From Neobacillus mesonae (GTDB taxonomy: Bacteria > Bacillota > Bacilli > Bacillales > Cytobacillaceae), in the NCBI RefSeq assembly GCF_023715155.1, contig NZ_JAMBNQ010000004.1:62001-126000 (forward strand): a stretch of DNA of 64,000 nt, in the 5' to 3' direction. This document shows positions 43,159-52,475 of the stretch, piece after piece; position 1 is the first letter of the stretch; the number at the start of each line of letters is the position of its first letter. The translations under genes and the position numbers were made by a program. The notes below the pieces were generated by a model that worked only from the letters and a program-made list of their open reading frames with translations, was not told the DNA's origin and ran no database searches.

Positions 43159-43602
43159 TTAAGGTTGAACTCTAGGAATCACCAGTACCGCACCAGGATA
43201 AAGTTGATTAGGTTCTTGGATATTATTCGCCTTGATAATTTCGTTAATGGTCGTCCCATAATAACGCGCAATCATCCAAAGCGTTTCACCTTGTGCAATG
43301 GTATGCAAAATAGCAGGGATTTTTAATGCCGTTCCAGGATACAAGGGGGTATCGGCCTTTAATTGATTGACCCGGAGAATTGCCTCGACGGTCGTTCCAT
43401 ATCTATTGGCAATCATTTTAAGATTCTCAGCAGTTTTAACAGTATGAACGACATCTGGGGCTGGGATAATCAATATTTGGCCATCAACAACATGATCAGG
43501 GTTTGTTAAGCCGTTTATATCCATGATTCTGCCTATACTGATTCGATACTGATAGGCAATCTGCCATAATGTTTCACCATGTTGAACAATATGAATGACC
43601 AT
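43159..43602 (-). CDS. Protein of three LysM domains
   Basis: A 147-residue protein composed almost entirely of three LysM modules of about 45 residues: HIVQHGETLWQIAYQYRIS to QILIIP, HTVKTAENLKMIANRYGTT to ALKIP, and HTIAQGETLWMIARYYGTT to AVLVIPR. LysM modules bind N-acetylglucosamine in peptidoglycan or chitin. There is no signal peptide, as in some LysM proteins placed on the spore from the mother cell (YaaH and SafA types). A GH18 enzyme is encoded nearby on the same strand; together they would make the LysM-GH18 pair that YaaH has in one chain. ATG at 43602 with GGGAGG upstream. Confidence 0.88.
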   Translation of the reverse strand: MVIHIVQHGETLWQIAYQYRISIGRIMDINGLTNPDHVVDGQILIIPAPDVVHTVKTAENLKMIANRYGTTVEAILRVNQLKADTPLYPGTALKIPAILHTIAQGETLWMIARYYGTTINEIIKANNIQEPNQLYPGAVLVIPRVQP

Positions 43603-43663
43603 TAGAAACCTCCCTCGAAATTTTCACGTTACATTAAAATATGAAGAGGGAGGCGTAAATGTG

Positions 43664-45190
43664 TTATTCAGTTGTTAGCGATTCAATCTTTAATCCAATA
43701 TTGGAATAGACGGTCCGGTAAAATGTAAATTGCCGATTTTGAAAAAGATGGCGCACTTTCTCCTCTTTGGAAGTTCTAATATTGGTTTTCATATAGTCAT
43801 GGTATCTTAGAAAAATGGAATAGGTGGACGGTGGAAGATGGTTTAATAACACCAAATCAATTTCCACATTCCCATTGCCGCTTTTATCAACCGTTACAGG
43901 AAAAGACACATCATTAAGGCCGTTTTTAGTATCCCGAATCAGCACATCTGTGATTGATTCCAAATAATCTCCAAAAACTTGAAACTGAAGACAATACTTA
44001 TTTTGCGAAAAATAATCTTCTGTATATGTCGCATGCATCGGAACTCTAATCTGAATTTCATTATTAAAAGCGGTATAGGGAAGACCATCTTTAATAAACA
44101 CTTCCTTAATTTTCTCCTGCTGATTCCAAGCATATAATTGTTCTAAATCTCGGTATTTTTTTTCACGGAAAAGCTGATAGACCACTTTATTCATCGGCTG
44201 AAGAAACTCCTCCGAAAACTCATAGTCCAATTTTTTCGTCGTTTTTAATACCTGATTGAGCTTATGATAATACACCCGTTTCAGTTTTGTTTTCTGAAAA
44301 TGCGGGGTTGTAAAAAGTCTAGTTATGGAATCCAATTCATATAAACGATTTAACATCATTTTTTGGATGTTTTTATCCACATTTCTCTTCATGACATGGT
44401 TAATGACTTTCACATTACAATTTGTTTTTTGTAATATATTGGTCTGATTGGTCAGTCGGGTTTTTTCATTATTCATCCTATTTAAATAATAGATTGGTTT
44501 TGACGTCGTTGAAATGGAAGGGCTGTGAAGCAGAACTTCCATGAAAAATTGTTTGTCCTCCGCAAATTTCATTTCAGGAAATACAATTTGATGATCTTTT
44601 ATTACTTCAGCCCTAACCATCCTTGCCCTAGGTCCCAAATGATGAAAGATATGGGGAATGGAGTGCGGCCGGACACTTCTTCTTTCTTTACATGATTCAT
44701 GTTCTCCAATAATCCGATTTCCGCCCGCATTAACCTGTATGGTTTTGCCTACAACATAACTGTCTCCGGTTTCCTCTAAAATATTGGTCAAGGTTTCAAG
44801 TCCTGTCGGTTCGAACCAATCATCTGCATCCAAAAAAGATATGTATTTGGCATTTGAAAGCTGGATTCCGATATTTCGCGGGCGCCCGGGTGTACCTGTA
44901 TTCTTTTTTAAAAATACTGCCATGATATTTTCAAATTTAGATGTATAGTCCAACAAAATCTCTCTAGAGGAATCAGTGGAACCATCATCAACTAAAATAT
45001 ATTCTATTTGACTCATTCCTAACGTCTGTCCAAGTACGGAATTAATTGTTTTTCTCAAGTACTTTTCGGCATTATAAACTGGTGTAATGACAGAAACCAA
45101 TTTCGGCAGCTGATTTTCAGCTGTTTTATGATTAACAATATGGTAATCGGCAGCACTTCGATTTGAAAATATTTTAGCTAGATTTAACAT
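43664..45190 (-). CDS. Family 2 glycosyltransferase with C-terminal extension (teichoic acid type)
   Basis: A 508-residue protein. The N-terminal GT-A domain (about 30-250) contains VSVITPVYNAEKYLRKTINSV, cited by its first part VSVITPVYNAEKYLRKT, the nucleotide-sugar motif LVDDGSTDSS and the metal-binding FLDADDWF; both Asp motifs are intact. The C-terminal half has helices and a beta-rich tail (about 395-500, IQIRVPMHATYTEDYF onward) that recall the TarS-type wall teichoic acid glycosyltransferases, which have a trimerisation module there. The divergent neighbour is an LTA synthase, which supports a teichoic acid role. The acceptor and sugar are not determined. ATG at 45190 has only a weak ribosome binding site. 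Confidence 0.82.
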   Translation of the reverse strand: MLNLAKIFSNRSAADYHIVNHKTAENQLPKLVSVITPVYNAEKYLRKTINSVLGQTLGMSQIEYILVDDGSTDSSREILLDYTSKFENIMAVFLKKNTGTPGRPRNIGIQLSNAKYISFLDADDWFEPTGLETLTNILEETGDSYVVGKTIQVNAGGNRIIGEHESCKERRSVRPHSIPHIFHHLGPRARMVRAEVIKDHQIVFPEMKFAEDKQFFMEVLLHSPSISTTSKPIYYLNRMNNEKTRLTNQTNILQKTNCNVKVINHVMKRNVDKNIQKMMLNRLYELDSITRLFTTPHFQKTKLKRVYYHKLNQVLKTTKKLDYEFSEEFLQPMNKVVYQLFREKKYRDLEQLYAWNQQEKIKEVFIKDGLPYTAFNNEIQIRVPMHATYTEDYFSQNKYCLQFQVFGDYLESITDVLIRDTKNGLNDVSFPVTVDKSGNGNVEIDLVLLNHLPPSTYSIFLRYHDYMKTNIRTSKEEKVRHLFQNRQFTFYRTVYSNIGLKIESLTTE

Positions 45191-45429
45191 ATCTCACGTC
45201 AACTTTCTAAACACGTATTCAATATATTTTTAGTCAAAAAAATCGAGTATTATTCATTTGCCTAAGATCATCACTTGACAACTATGAAAAAGAGCGTATA
45301 ATTTCAACCTTGTATGTACCATTTTTTGCATGACACAATTCATTTGTTCATACATTTTTCAAATTTATTTTGTAGAATAGATGATAATTTCAATAATAGA
45401 TACCTATAATGCTAGAAGGATGGTGTAAG

Positions 45430-47370
45430 ATGTTCGGTAGAATACAAAAAGGGGCAAATAAGTATCTCGGTTTTTACTTTTTAGCTGTCGTCCTTCTTTG
45501 GATCAAGACATATATTACTCAATTAACACAATTTAACTTAGGGGTTGAGAATCCCCTGCAAAAGTTTTTGCTATTTTTGAATCCATTAGGATCATCATTA
45601 CTATTTTTAAGTATTCCTTTTCTATTTAAAGGACGGAAAAAATATATTTGGCTGATGATCATTTATTTTCTTTTATCTTTTCTTTTATTTGCGAATGCCG
45701 TTTATTACCGATTTTTTAATGATTTTATTACCGTGCCGACTTTAATGCAGACGCAAAATTTTGGTGATGTCAGCGGCAGTATTAGTTCACTTTTGAAACC
45801 ATATGATTTTTTATTCTTCATTGACATCGTTCTATTAGTGGCATTACTTGCATTTCGTGTGATTAAAATCGACACTGTTGACATGAATCGCCGGAAGGTA
45901 AAAGCACTGGTGATGCTGTCACTTGGCATTTCCTGCATTAATATTGGCTTAGCAGAAATAGACCGGCCTCAATTATTGACAAGAGGTTTTGACCGAAATT
46001 ATATTGTTAAATATTTAGGAATGTATAATTACACGATTTATGATGCCGTAAACAGCACGAAAGCATCAGCTCAAAGAGTTATGGCTAACAGCGATGACAT
46101 TACTGAAGTAATCAACTATACAAAATCAAATTATGCAGAGCCCAATCCAACTTACTTTGGTGCAGGAAAAGGGATGAATGTTATTTATCTTCATCTTGAA
46201 TCAATGCAGAACTTTCTTATTAATTACAAGCTGAATGGGGAAGAGGTAACACCTTTCTTAAACTCGTTAACAAAGGAAAAACATACCCTTTATTTCGATA
46301 ATTTCTTCCATCAAACAGCACAAGGAAAAACATCGGATGCTGAATTTATGTTGGAAAATTCGTTATATGGCCTGCCGCAGGGATCGGCTTTTACCACCAA
46401 AGGGTTGAACACTTACCAAGCTGCTCCAGCTATCTTAGGACAGCATGGATACACATCAGCCGTGTTCCACGGGAATAAAAGAACCTTTTGGAATCGTGAT
46501 GAAATTTATAAATCATTTGGTTATAATAAGTTTTTTGATGAAAGCTACTATGATCTAAGTCCGGAAAATATGGCTGAATACGGGTTAATGGATAAACCAT
46601 TCTATGCTCAATCTGCCTCCCTATTGGAAACATTGCCGCAGCCATTTTATACAAAGTTTATTACGGTTTCCAATCATTATCCGTATGCAATGGATCAAAA
46701 ACTTGCGACAATCGCACCGGATTCAACGGGTGATAAATCGGTGGATGATTATTTCCAAACTGCCCGTTATGCGGACGAGGCTCTAAAACAGTTCTTTGAT
46801 TATCTAAAGAAATCCGGTTTATATGATCACTCCATTATTATTATGTACGGCGACCATTATGGCATTTCAGAAAACCATAATACTGCAATGTCACAGGTAC
46901 TTGGAAAGGAAATTACACCATTTGAAAGTACTGGACTGCAGCGTGTCCCATTATTTATTCGTGTGCCGGGGATTGACGGCGGAGTAAACCACGAATACGG
47001 CGGACAAATAGATTTATTGCCAACACTGCTGCATTTGCTTGGTGTTGATTCAAAGGACTACGTCCAATTTGGCACAGATTTATTATCTGATCAACATGAT
47101 GACTTGATTCCGTTCCGTAATGGTGACTTTGTCAGTCCAACTATTACAGCAGTCGGCGGTAAGTACTATAATTCTACAACCGGAATGTTGATTGATTCAG
47201 ACAAGTTGAAAGAAGCTAAGAAACTCCAGAATATCACACAAAAGAGACTTGCTCTCTCTGATAAAGTCGTAAATGGAGATTTATTACGCTTTTATACACC
47301 GAAGAATTTTACACCGGTTGACCGTTCACAATACAATTATAAAAAGAACGAAGAAGAACCAAGCCGTTAG
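45430..47370 (+). CDS. ltaS: Lipoteichoic acid synthase (LtaS family)
   Basis: About 646 residues with five N-terminal membrane helices and an extracytoplasmic sulfatase-fold domain. It polymerises glycerol phosphate from phosphatidylglycerol onto a glycolipid. The catalytic threonine lies in FHQTAQGKTSDAEFMLENS at about residue 301; metal ligands are in LHLESMQNF (Glu), MYGDHYG (Asp, His) and FHGNKRTFWNRD. Length and motifs match LtaS/YflE/YfnI/YqgS; which paralogue is not clear. I take the ATG at 45430 with GAAGGATGG upstream rather than that at 45409. A divergent glycosyltransferase gene precedes it. Confidence 0.92.
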   Translation: MFGRIQKGANKYLGFYFLAVVLLWIKTYITQLTQFNLGVENPLQKFLLFLNPLGSSLLFLSIPFLFKGRKKYIWLMIIYFLLSFLLFANAVYYRFFNDFITVPTLMQTQNFGDVSGSISSLLKPYDFLFFIDIVLLVALLAFRVIKIDTVDMNRRKVKALVMLSLGISCINIGLAEIDRPQLLTRGFDRNYIVKYLGMYNYTIYDAVNSTKASAQRVMANSDDITEVINYTKSNYAEPNPTYFGAGKGMNVIYLHLESMQNFLINYKLNGEEVTPFLNSLTKEKHTLYFDNFFHQTAQGKTSDAEFMLENSLYGLPQGSAFTTKGLNTYQAAPAILGQHGYTSAVFHGNKRTFWNRDEIYKSFGYNKFFDESYYDLSPENMAEYGLMDKPFYAQSASLLETLPQPFYTKFITVSNHYPYAMDQKLATIAPDSTGDKSVDDYFQTARYADEALKQFFDYLKKSGLYDHSIIIMYGDHYGISENHNTAMSQVLGKEITPFESTGLQRVPLFIRVPGIDGGVNHEYGGQIDLLPTLLHLLGVDSKDYVQFGTDLLSDQHDDLIPFRNGDFVSPTITAVGGKYYNSTTGMLIDSDKLKEAKKLQNITQKRLALSDKVVNGDLLRFYTPKNFTPVDRSQYNYKKNEEEPSR

Positions 47371-47380
47371 TAATCAACAA

Positions 47381-47419
47381 GGGCTGCCTGAGAAAAAATT
47401 TTTCAGGCGGCTTTTTTTA
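47381..47419 (+). terminator. Terminator after the ltaS gene
   Basis: GCTGCCTGA (47383-47391) pairs with TCAGGCGGC (47403-47411) with one G-U pair, followed by T7. Confidence 0.88.
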
Positions 47420-47532
47420 TTATTTTAAGCCGCAGCCAAATTTTATGGTAATTTACAAAATATAACTCTCAAGTGTTTTAAAAAATGGTAAAATTGTACT
47501 TGTGACTATTTTTAATAGGGGGATTTTTAACA

Positions 47533-48459
47533 TTGGATTCTAAGTTTGTAAAACCAAAAGGATTCGGAGAGATACTCGATCTTACATTTAGTTTAAGTAA
47601 AAATCGGTTTAAAGATTTCTTCTTGATTTTTCTTATTTTATTAGGGCCCGTATACTTAGTGGAAGCTATCATACAATTAATATCTGGAACCAATTTTTTT
47701 AGAGAAGTAGGAAGCGGAAGTACATGGTATGAGCAAATCCTAACGAGTTTTGCAGAAACAGGAACCATTGAATCGAGCAATATGGGTTCAGATATCAGCT
47801 TGGTTCTAGTTGGATTGGTGACCCTCATTCTGGGACCAGTAGCAGAAGCGGCGATCCTGTTTAGCGTGAATCATATTCGAAAAAATGAGGACTTCACCGT
47901 AAAATCAGTAATAAAAAAGGCATTTTCTCGTTTTTGGCCGATGCTTGGCAGCAGCATTTTATTTGGTCTAATGTTAATTGGTTTGATTCTTGTTCCCATC
48001 TTAATCGTATCCTTAACTGGAGTATTTGGTTCTTTTATTCACCCAGCCCTTGGTATTTCATTGGCAGTCGTTCTGTTTTTAGGGTTTGGTGTACTGATTG
48101 CATTACTTTTAACACGCTGGAGCTTTTATTTTGGGTCCGTCGTGCTTGATCGGAAGTCGCCTGGATTTGGACGCAGCTGGAGATTAACAAAAGGTCGTAC
48201 ATGGGTCCTGATCGGCCTTTATATTATATTTTACTTAATCATTTCGATTATCAGCTTTGCAGTCGAAGCAACGCTGGGCCTTGTCTTAGGAAACAGTGTG
48301 CTTTTATCTATTATTTCTAATATCGTCATGCTGATCACAACGATGATTTTCTCAGTAGGATATGGAGTCATGTATCTTGATTTAAAAATTCGTCATGATG
48401 CGGATGATTTAAAAGAACTAATTGACGACTATAATAATCCTCCCATATTAAATAAATAG
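47533..48459 (+). CDS. Polytopic membrane protein, first gene of the MoxR/DUF58 operon
   Basis: A 308-residue integral membrane protein with about six helices and the opening PKGFGEILDLTFSLSKNRF, typical of the glycerophosphodiesterase-membrane-domain/YciC-like group of permease-like proteins. RWSFYFGSVVLDRKSPGFGRSWRLTKG is a characteristic cytoplasmic loop of this group (quoted part: RSWRLTKGRTW). No catalytic motif is visible. TTG start at 47533 with GGGGGA upstream. It runs directly into the DUF4129 gene, so it belongs to the same operon. Confidence 0.78.
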   Translation: MDSKFVKPKGFGEILDLTFSLSKNRFKDFFLIFLILLGPVYLVEAIIQLISGTNFFREVGSGSTWYEQILTSFAETGTIESSNMGSDISLVLVGLVTLILGPVAEAAILFSVNHIRKNEDFTVKSVIKKAFSRFWPMLGSSILFGLMLIGLILVPILIVSLTGVFGSFIHPALGISLAVVLFLGFGVLIALLLTRWSFYFGSVVLDRKSPGFGRSWRLTKGRTWVLIGLYIIFYLIISIISFAVEATLGLVLGNSVLLSIISNIVMLITTMIFSVGYGVMYLDLKIRHDADDLKELIDDYNNPPILNK

Positions 48460-48469
48460 GGTGATGAAC

Positions 48470-49123
48470 ATGCTTGATGCCGAAAAGGCACGTAAAGAGC
48501 TTAAAGACATACTGAATCAAAAAGAATATCGGGTTTATGATGAATCACAAGGACTTCTAGCTTCCTGGTGGGATAGTGCGAAGGAATGGATAGCTAAAAA
48601 GTTATCCGCTTTATTTCCATCCGTTAATATTTCGGAAAGTGCAGCAGGGTCAATCCTTATTTTCATCATGGCAGTGGTTTTGCTTCTTTTAGCTCTTACC
48701 GCCTTTCTGCTTTTTCGAAATCATCGAAGAAACCGGTCACTCCGCAAACAAAAACCGCTGCAATCGATGCAGGAACTCAATTGGTCCTTCAGCAAGCATT
48801 TAATGGAAGCTGAAAAACTGGCGGGCAATGGGGAATACACTGGTGCTGTCCGCCATCTTTTTCTCGCTATACTATTAAATTTCCATGAAAAATCTTGGCT
48901 TGAGGCAAGGATTTGGAAAACGAACTGGGAGTATTATGAAGAATTAAGGAAAGAGAATCAAAAGCGGGCGGAGCAGTTTTACCAACTGGCCCTGTTTTTT
49001 GATGAAGTGACCTATGGCGAACGGAAAATAGGAAAAGAGGAATTCGTGAAATTTCAATCTAACATCATGAAAGAGCTCAATCGTGAGGAGAAAGGGGGAA
49101 AGAAGTCCATTGAAAAAGGCTAG
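48470..49123 (+). CDS. DUF4129 domain membrane protein
   Basis: About 217 residues with one membrane helix (ILIFIMAVVLLLLALTAFLLF). The N-terminal outside part opens LDAEKARKELKDILNQKEYRVYDE, and the C-terminal cytoplasmic helical part (EAEKLAGNGEYTGAVRHLFLAILL, KTNWEYYEEL, FDEVTYGERKI) is the DUF4129 signature. Such proteins are found with MoxR and DUF58 genes; a role in assembling or sensing an envelope complex is suspected but unproven. ATG at 48470 with AGGGTGA upstream; GTG at 48461 lacks a site. Confidence 0.83.
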   Translation: MLDAEKARKELKDILNQKEYRVYDESQGLLASWWDSAKEWIAKKLSALFPSVNISESAAGSILIFIMAVVLLLLALTAFLLFRNHRRNRSLRKQKPLQSMQELNWSFSKHLMEAEKLAGNGEYTGAVRHLFLAILLNFHEKSWLEARIWKTNWEYYEELRKENQKRAEQFYQLALFFDEVTYGERKIGKEEFVKFQSNIMKELNREEKGGKKSIEKG

Positions 49124-50240
49124 ACAAGGATGGATTTGGCTTGCGGTATTATTGGTTGTTTTTATCATTGTCAGCTATATTTCTTTTTCACCTAAGCCTA
49201 AATTCTATCCGGGCTATGTCTCCGATTCTCCTTCTCCAACAGGGGTAAAGGGATTTTATACATACTTAAACAAAGAATTGAAGGTAAAACGCTGGCACCA
49301 TTCTCCTGAATTTCTGCCAAAGAGCCAGAAAAACGAAATACTTGTGATGGTCGAACCATTAAATATTCCCGAGACAAAGGAAATGAATGAGTATACAGAT
49401 TTTATTAAATCGGGTAATACGATATTGCTTTTAAAAAAGAATCCGAAAGGAATGTTTGACGTAAATATTTTACCCGGGGAATTCGACAGTAATAATGAGA
49501 AGGTGTCAAAGGTATACGATGAGAATAATAAAGCTTTTAAAGCTGTTATCAAGTCTTATATCCGGCTCGAGCTCGAGCAGGGGGATTCCGTATTACTACA
49601 CGATCAGTCAGGTGTAGTGGCACTCAAACATTCGATTGGAAAGGGAAAATTAATAGTTGCCGTTGCACCTGAATGGCTGATGAACCAAAATATTTTGTCT
49701 TATGACCATTTGCCGCTCGTTTTAAGTTTACTAGAAAAAGGAGGCTCACAGTCTATTCTATTTGATGAGTACCTTCATGGCACTAAAGCTGCATCAGATA
49801 CTTTAAATGTGTATCCGAAATGGTTTTTACTCCTTATTCTCCAGGGAACCATTATGGCTATGCTTTGGCTGTGGCTTAAAGGGAAACGCTTTGGTCCTAT
49901 CTTTACTCCAAGAGAGGATTCCGTCCGCTTTAGTGATGAAGGGATTCGTGCTCTTGCCGCCTGGTATATCCGCGGCAGGCTGTATCATGATTCATTACAG
50001 ATTCAAGCAGATTATGTAAAATTCATGCTGCAGGAGCGCTGGCAAATTCCCTACAGCCGGGAATGGCAGGATTTGTCCAGTTTGTTGGAACGAAAATGGC
50101 TGGGAAAGAAACCTTCAGAGATTAAGGAATTTCTACATGGTTTAACGGCTGTACTTGAAAAAGAAAAAATCCCTAAACAAGAATATGTACAATGGTCAGA
50201 CCGGCTTGACCGGCTGCAGAAAGAGGTGGAACAAGGATGA
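49110..50240 (+). CDS. DUF4350 domain membrane protein
   Basis: About 376 residues. An N-terminal helix (WIWLAVLLVVFIIVSYISF) is followed by an extracytoplasmic domain like GATase-type DUF4350 (KGFYTYLNKELKVKRWHHSP, LFDEYLHGTKA) and a second helix (WFLLLILQGTIMAMLWLWL). The C-terminal part is cytoplasmic and helical. The DEYLHG motif is the most conserved element of the family. The TTG at 49110 lies inside the end of the DUF4129 gene with AAAGGGGGAAAGAAG upstream; a GTG at 49083 is an alternative. Stop overlaps the moxR start by 4 bp. Confidence 0.8.
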   Translation: MKKARQGWIWLAVLLVVFIIVSYISFSPKPKFYPGYVSDSPSPTGVKGFYTYLNKELKVKRWHHSPEFLPKSQKNEILVMVEPLNIPETKEMNEYTDFIKSGNTILLLKKNPKGMFDVNILPGEFDSNNEKVSKVYDENNKAFKAVIKSYIRLELEQGDSVLLHDQSGVVALKHSIGKGKLIVAVAPEWLMNQNILSYDHLPLVLSLLEKGGSQSILFDEYLHGTKAASDTLNVYPKWFLLLILQGTIMAMLWLWLKGKRFGPIFTPREDSVRFSDEGIRALAAWYIRGRLYHDSLQIQADYVKFMLQERWQIPYSREWQDLSSLLERKWLGKKPSEIKEFLHGLTAVLEKEKIPKQEYVQWSDRLDRLQKEVEQG

Positions 50241-51166
50241 GACAAGAATTAACATCCTTTTTGGAATCATATGAAAAACGAATTCTTGGACAAAAATTAA
50301 ATTTGCGGCTGCTTCTTTCAGCTATTTTAGCTGGCGGCCATGTCCTGCTTGAGGGAGTTCCCGGCACTGGTAAAACTCAGATGGTTCGGACACTATCCGG
50401 CCTGCTTGGAGGGGATTTTAACCGGATCCAATTTACTCCAGATTTGCTGCCCAGCGATATCACTGGAAGCATGATTTACAATATGAAAGAAGGAAGCTTC
50501 CAAACACTAAAGGGTCCTATTTTTACAAATATTTTATTAGCGGATGAAATTAACCGGACACCTGCTAAAACACAGGCTGCCTTATTGGAAGCAATGGAAG
50601 AGAGCCAGGTGACCATTCAAGGGGAAACATATCAGCTGCCGGAAGTGTTTTTTGTTGTTGCAACCCAAAACCCAATTGAATTTGAGGGAACTTATCCGCT
50701 TCCGGAAGCACAGCAGGACCGTTTTCTTTTCAAACTTTATATCGACTTTCCGGCTTTTGACGAAGAAAAGCTGGTGTTAAAACAAGTCATTGAAAATCAT
50801 GCAGGTAATCGTCCTCTTCAGGAAGTTCTTGATTTGCCAACATTTAGTGCAATTCGGAAAGAAGTACGTGAAGTAACAGTCGGGGAAAATGTGCTTGATT
50901 ATATGATGAAAATCGTCCGGAAATCCCGGGAAACGGAAGCAATCCGCTTTGGGGCAAGTACCAGGGCAGGGATATCGATTGGGAAAGCGGCTCAGGCCTG
51001 GGCCTATCTTTCAGGACGAGATTATGTAACACCTGATGACATTAAAATGGTTGCCAAACCGGCATTACGGCACCGGATTCAACTATCCCCGCACATAGAA
51101 TTGGAGGGAACAACCGTTGACCAAATCATTGAAGAGCTTGTGGGCTCGGTTCCTGTTCCAAGATAG
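50237..51166 (+). CDS. MoxR-type AAA+ ATPase
   Basis: A 309-residue AAA+ ATPase. Walker A is GVPGTGKTQ (about residues 41-49), Walker B is LLADEINRTPAKTQAALLEAMEE (quoted part LLADEINRTPAKTQ), sensor 1 is VVATQNP, and the PLPEAQQDRFLFKL block with Arg finger is present. A C-terminal lid follows (STRAGISIGKAAQAWAYLSGR). MoxR proteins act as chaperone-like ATPases that load metal ions or activate partners carrying a VWA domain, usually the DUF58 protein encoded next. ATG at 50237, overlapping the previous stop codon, with AGAGGTGG upstream. Confidence 0.92.
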   Translation: MRQELTSFLESYEKRILGQKLNLRLLLSAILAGGHVLLEGVPGTGKTQMVRTLSGLLGGDFNRIQFTPDLLPSDITGSMIYNMKEGSFQTLKGPIFTNILLADEINRTPAKTQAALLEAMEESQVTIQGETYQLPEVFFVVATQNPIEFEGTYPLPEAQQDRFLFKLYIDFPAFDEEKLVLKQVIENHAGNRPLQEVLDLPTFSAIRKEVREVTVGENVLDYMMKIVRKSRETEAIRFGASTRAGISIGKAAQAWAYLSGRDYVTPDDIKMVAKPALRHRIQLSPHIELEGTTVDQIIEELVGSVPVPR

Positions 51167-52475
51167 GGGCATTCTGCCGACGAACCGATTATTATGGATA
51201 TATTTTCTTTTAACTGCCGTTTTAGCTATTTTGATGGCAGGTAACCTATCGTGGTGGTATTGCTTCACGCTAAATCTCATTGTTTTTTTAGTGAGCTTGG
51301 GAGATTTATTTTTCTCACCAAAAAAAACACAGCTTAGCTTTAAACGGATCATGATGGAGGAAATGGAGCGGGGACTTCCATATACTGTTTCAATGGAAGT
51401 AAAGAATCCGTCTATGTATTCTATTTCGTACCGGTTGATTGACAGCCTGCCCCAGTCGTTTATAAGGCCTTTTCCTGTCAAGGGGGTAATTCCAAAAGAT
51501 TCTTCCGCGAGAATCAGCTATGAAACGACAGCCGTTGACCGCGGAAAATATGAGATTAACAAGCTTTATTTTCGTTACCGCAGTGTGTTTGGATTATGGG
51601 AGAAGCAAACAACCGTTGAATTGCCTGAAACGGTCAAAGTGATCCCTGATTTAACCGAAACGAAACAATATTTGGAAAATGCCCAGCAATTTTTGTTGTA
51701 TGAAGGGGTAAAGATACGCAAACAATTAAGCGGTGCCGGAGAATTTGCGAAAATAAGAAACTATGTGGTCGGCGATGATCCCCGTAAAATCAATTGGCGC
51801 CAAACAGCCAAATTAAGGGAAGTCATGACCAACGAATATGAACCTGAACATGGTAAATATATTACGATTTTACTGGATTGCGGCCGTATGATGGGAGCCG
51901 AATTAAAAAAAGGAAATCGGTTAGAAAAAGCATTAGAGGCTGCACTGACAGTTGCGGCTGCCGCGCTTCAAAAGGGAGATTATGTGGCTGTTCTGGCTTT
52001 TTCAAAAGATATTAAAGTATATGTCCCTCCGGCAAAAGGAATGGCCCATATGCAAACCATACTTCAATCCATATATAATGTAAAAGTGGAGGCAGCGGAA
52101 TCCAACTATGGAGCTGTCTTGCAATATATAGAAATGGTTCAAAAGAAACGAAGTCTGCTTTTATTATTTAGTGATGTTCGAACCTTTTTACATGAGGAAT
52201 CTGCGCTTATTTATTTAAAAAGGCTGCGGGCCAGGCATTTATTTTTCATGATTGGGGTGGAAGACCAGACACTAATTAAACGTACGAAGGTGACTCCAGC
52301 GGATGTTCAAGCTGCCATGTTAAAAAGTACCGCTCAGCAGCAAATGCTGTTTAAAAAGAGGGAAAAAAACAAATGGGTTCGTCAGGGCCTGCAAATGATT
52401 GAGGCCCCGGAGGAAAAATTAGCAGTAACCGCCGTTTCACAATATATTGAAATTATGAATCAAAATTTGTTGTAG
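51117..52475 (+). CDS. DUF58 (VWA-like) protein partner of MoxR
   Basis: A 452-residue protein with two N-terminal membrane helices (about 17-58) and a DUF58/VWA-like domain. The DUF58 signature FAKIRNYVVGDDPRKINWRQTAKLREVMTNEYEPE is seen at about residues 208-242 (quoted core: YVVGDDPRKINWRQTAK), and the MIDAS-like ILLDCGRMMG follows. It pairs with MoxR ATPases in many bacteria. TTG start at 51117 with GGAGGG upstream, overlapping the moxR gene by 50 bp. Its last 23 bp overlap the convergent SpoIIM-family gene. Confidence 0.9.
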   Translation: MTKSLKSLWARFLFQDRGILPTNRLLWIYFLLTAVLAILMAGNLSWWYCFTLNLIVFLVSLGDLFFSPKKTQLSFKRIMMEEMERGLPYTVSMEVKNPSMYSISYRLIDSLPQSFIRPFPVKGVIPKDSSARISYETTAVDRGKYEINKLYFRYRSVFGLWEKQTTVELPETVKVIPDLTETKQYLENAQQFLLYEGVKIRKQLSGAGEFAKIRNYVVGDDPRKINWRQTAKLREVMTNEYEPEHGKYITILLDCGRMMGAELKKGNRLEKALEAALTVAAAALQKGDYVAVLAFSKDIKVYVPPAKGMAHMQTILQSIYNVKVEAAESNYGAVLQYIEMVQKKRSLLLLFSDVRTFLHEESALIYLKRLRARHLFFMIGVEDQTLIKRTKVTPADVQAAMLKSTAQQQMLFKKREKNKWVRQGLQMIEAPEEKLAVTAVSQYIEIMNQNLL

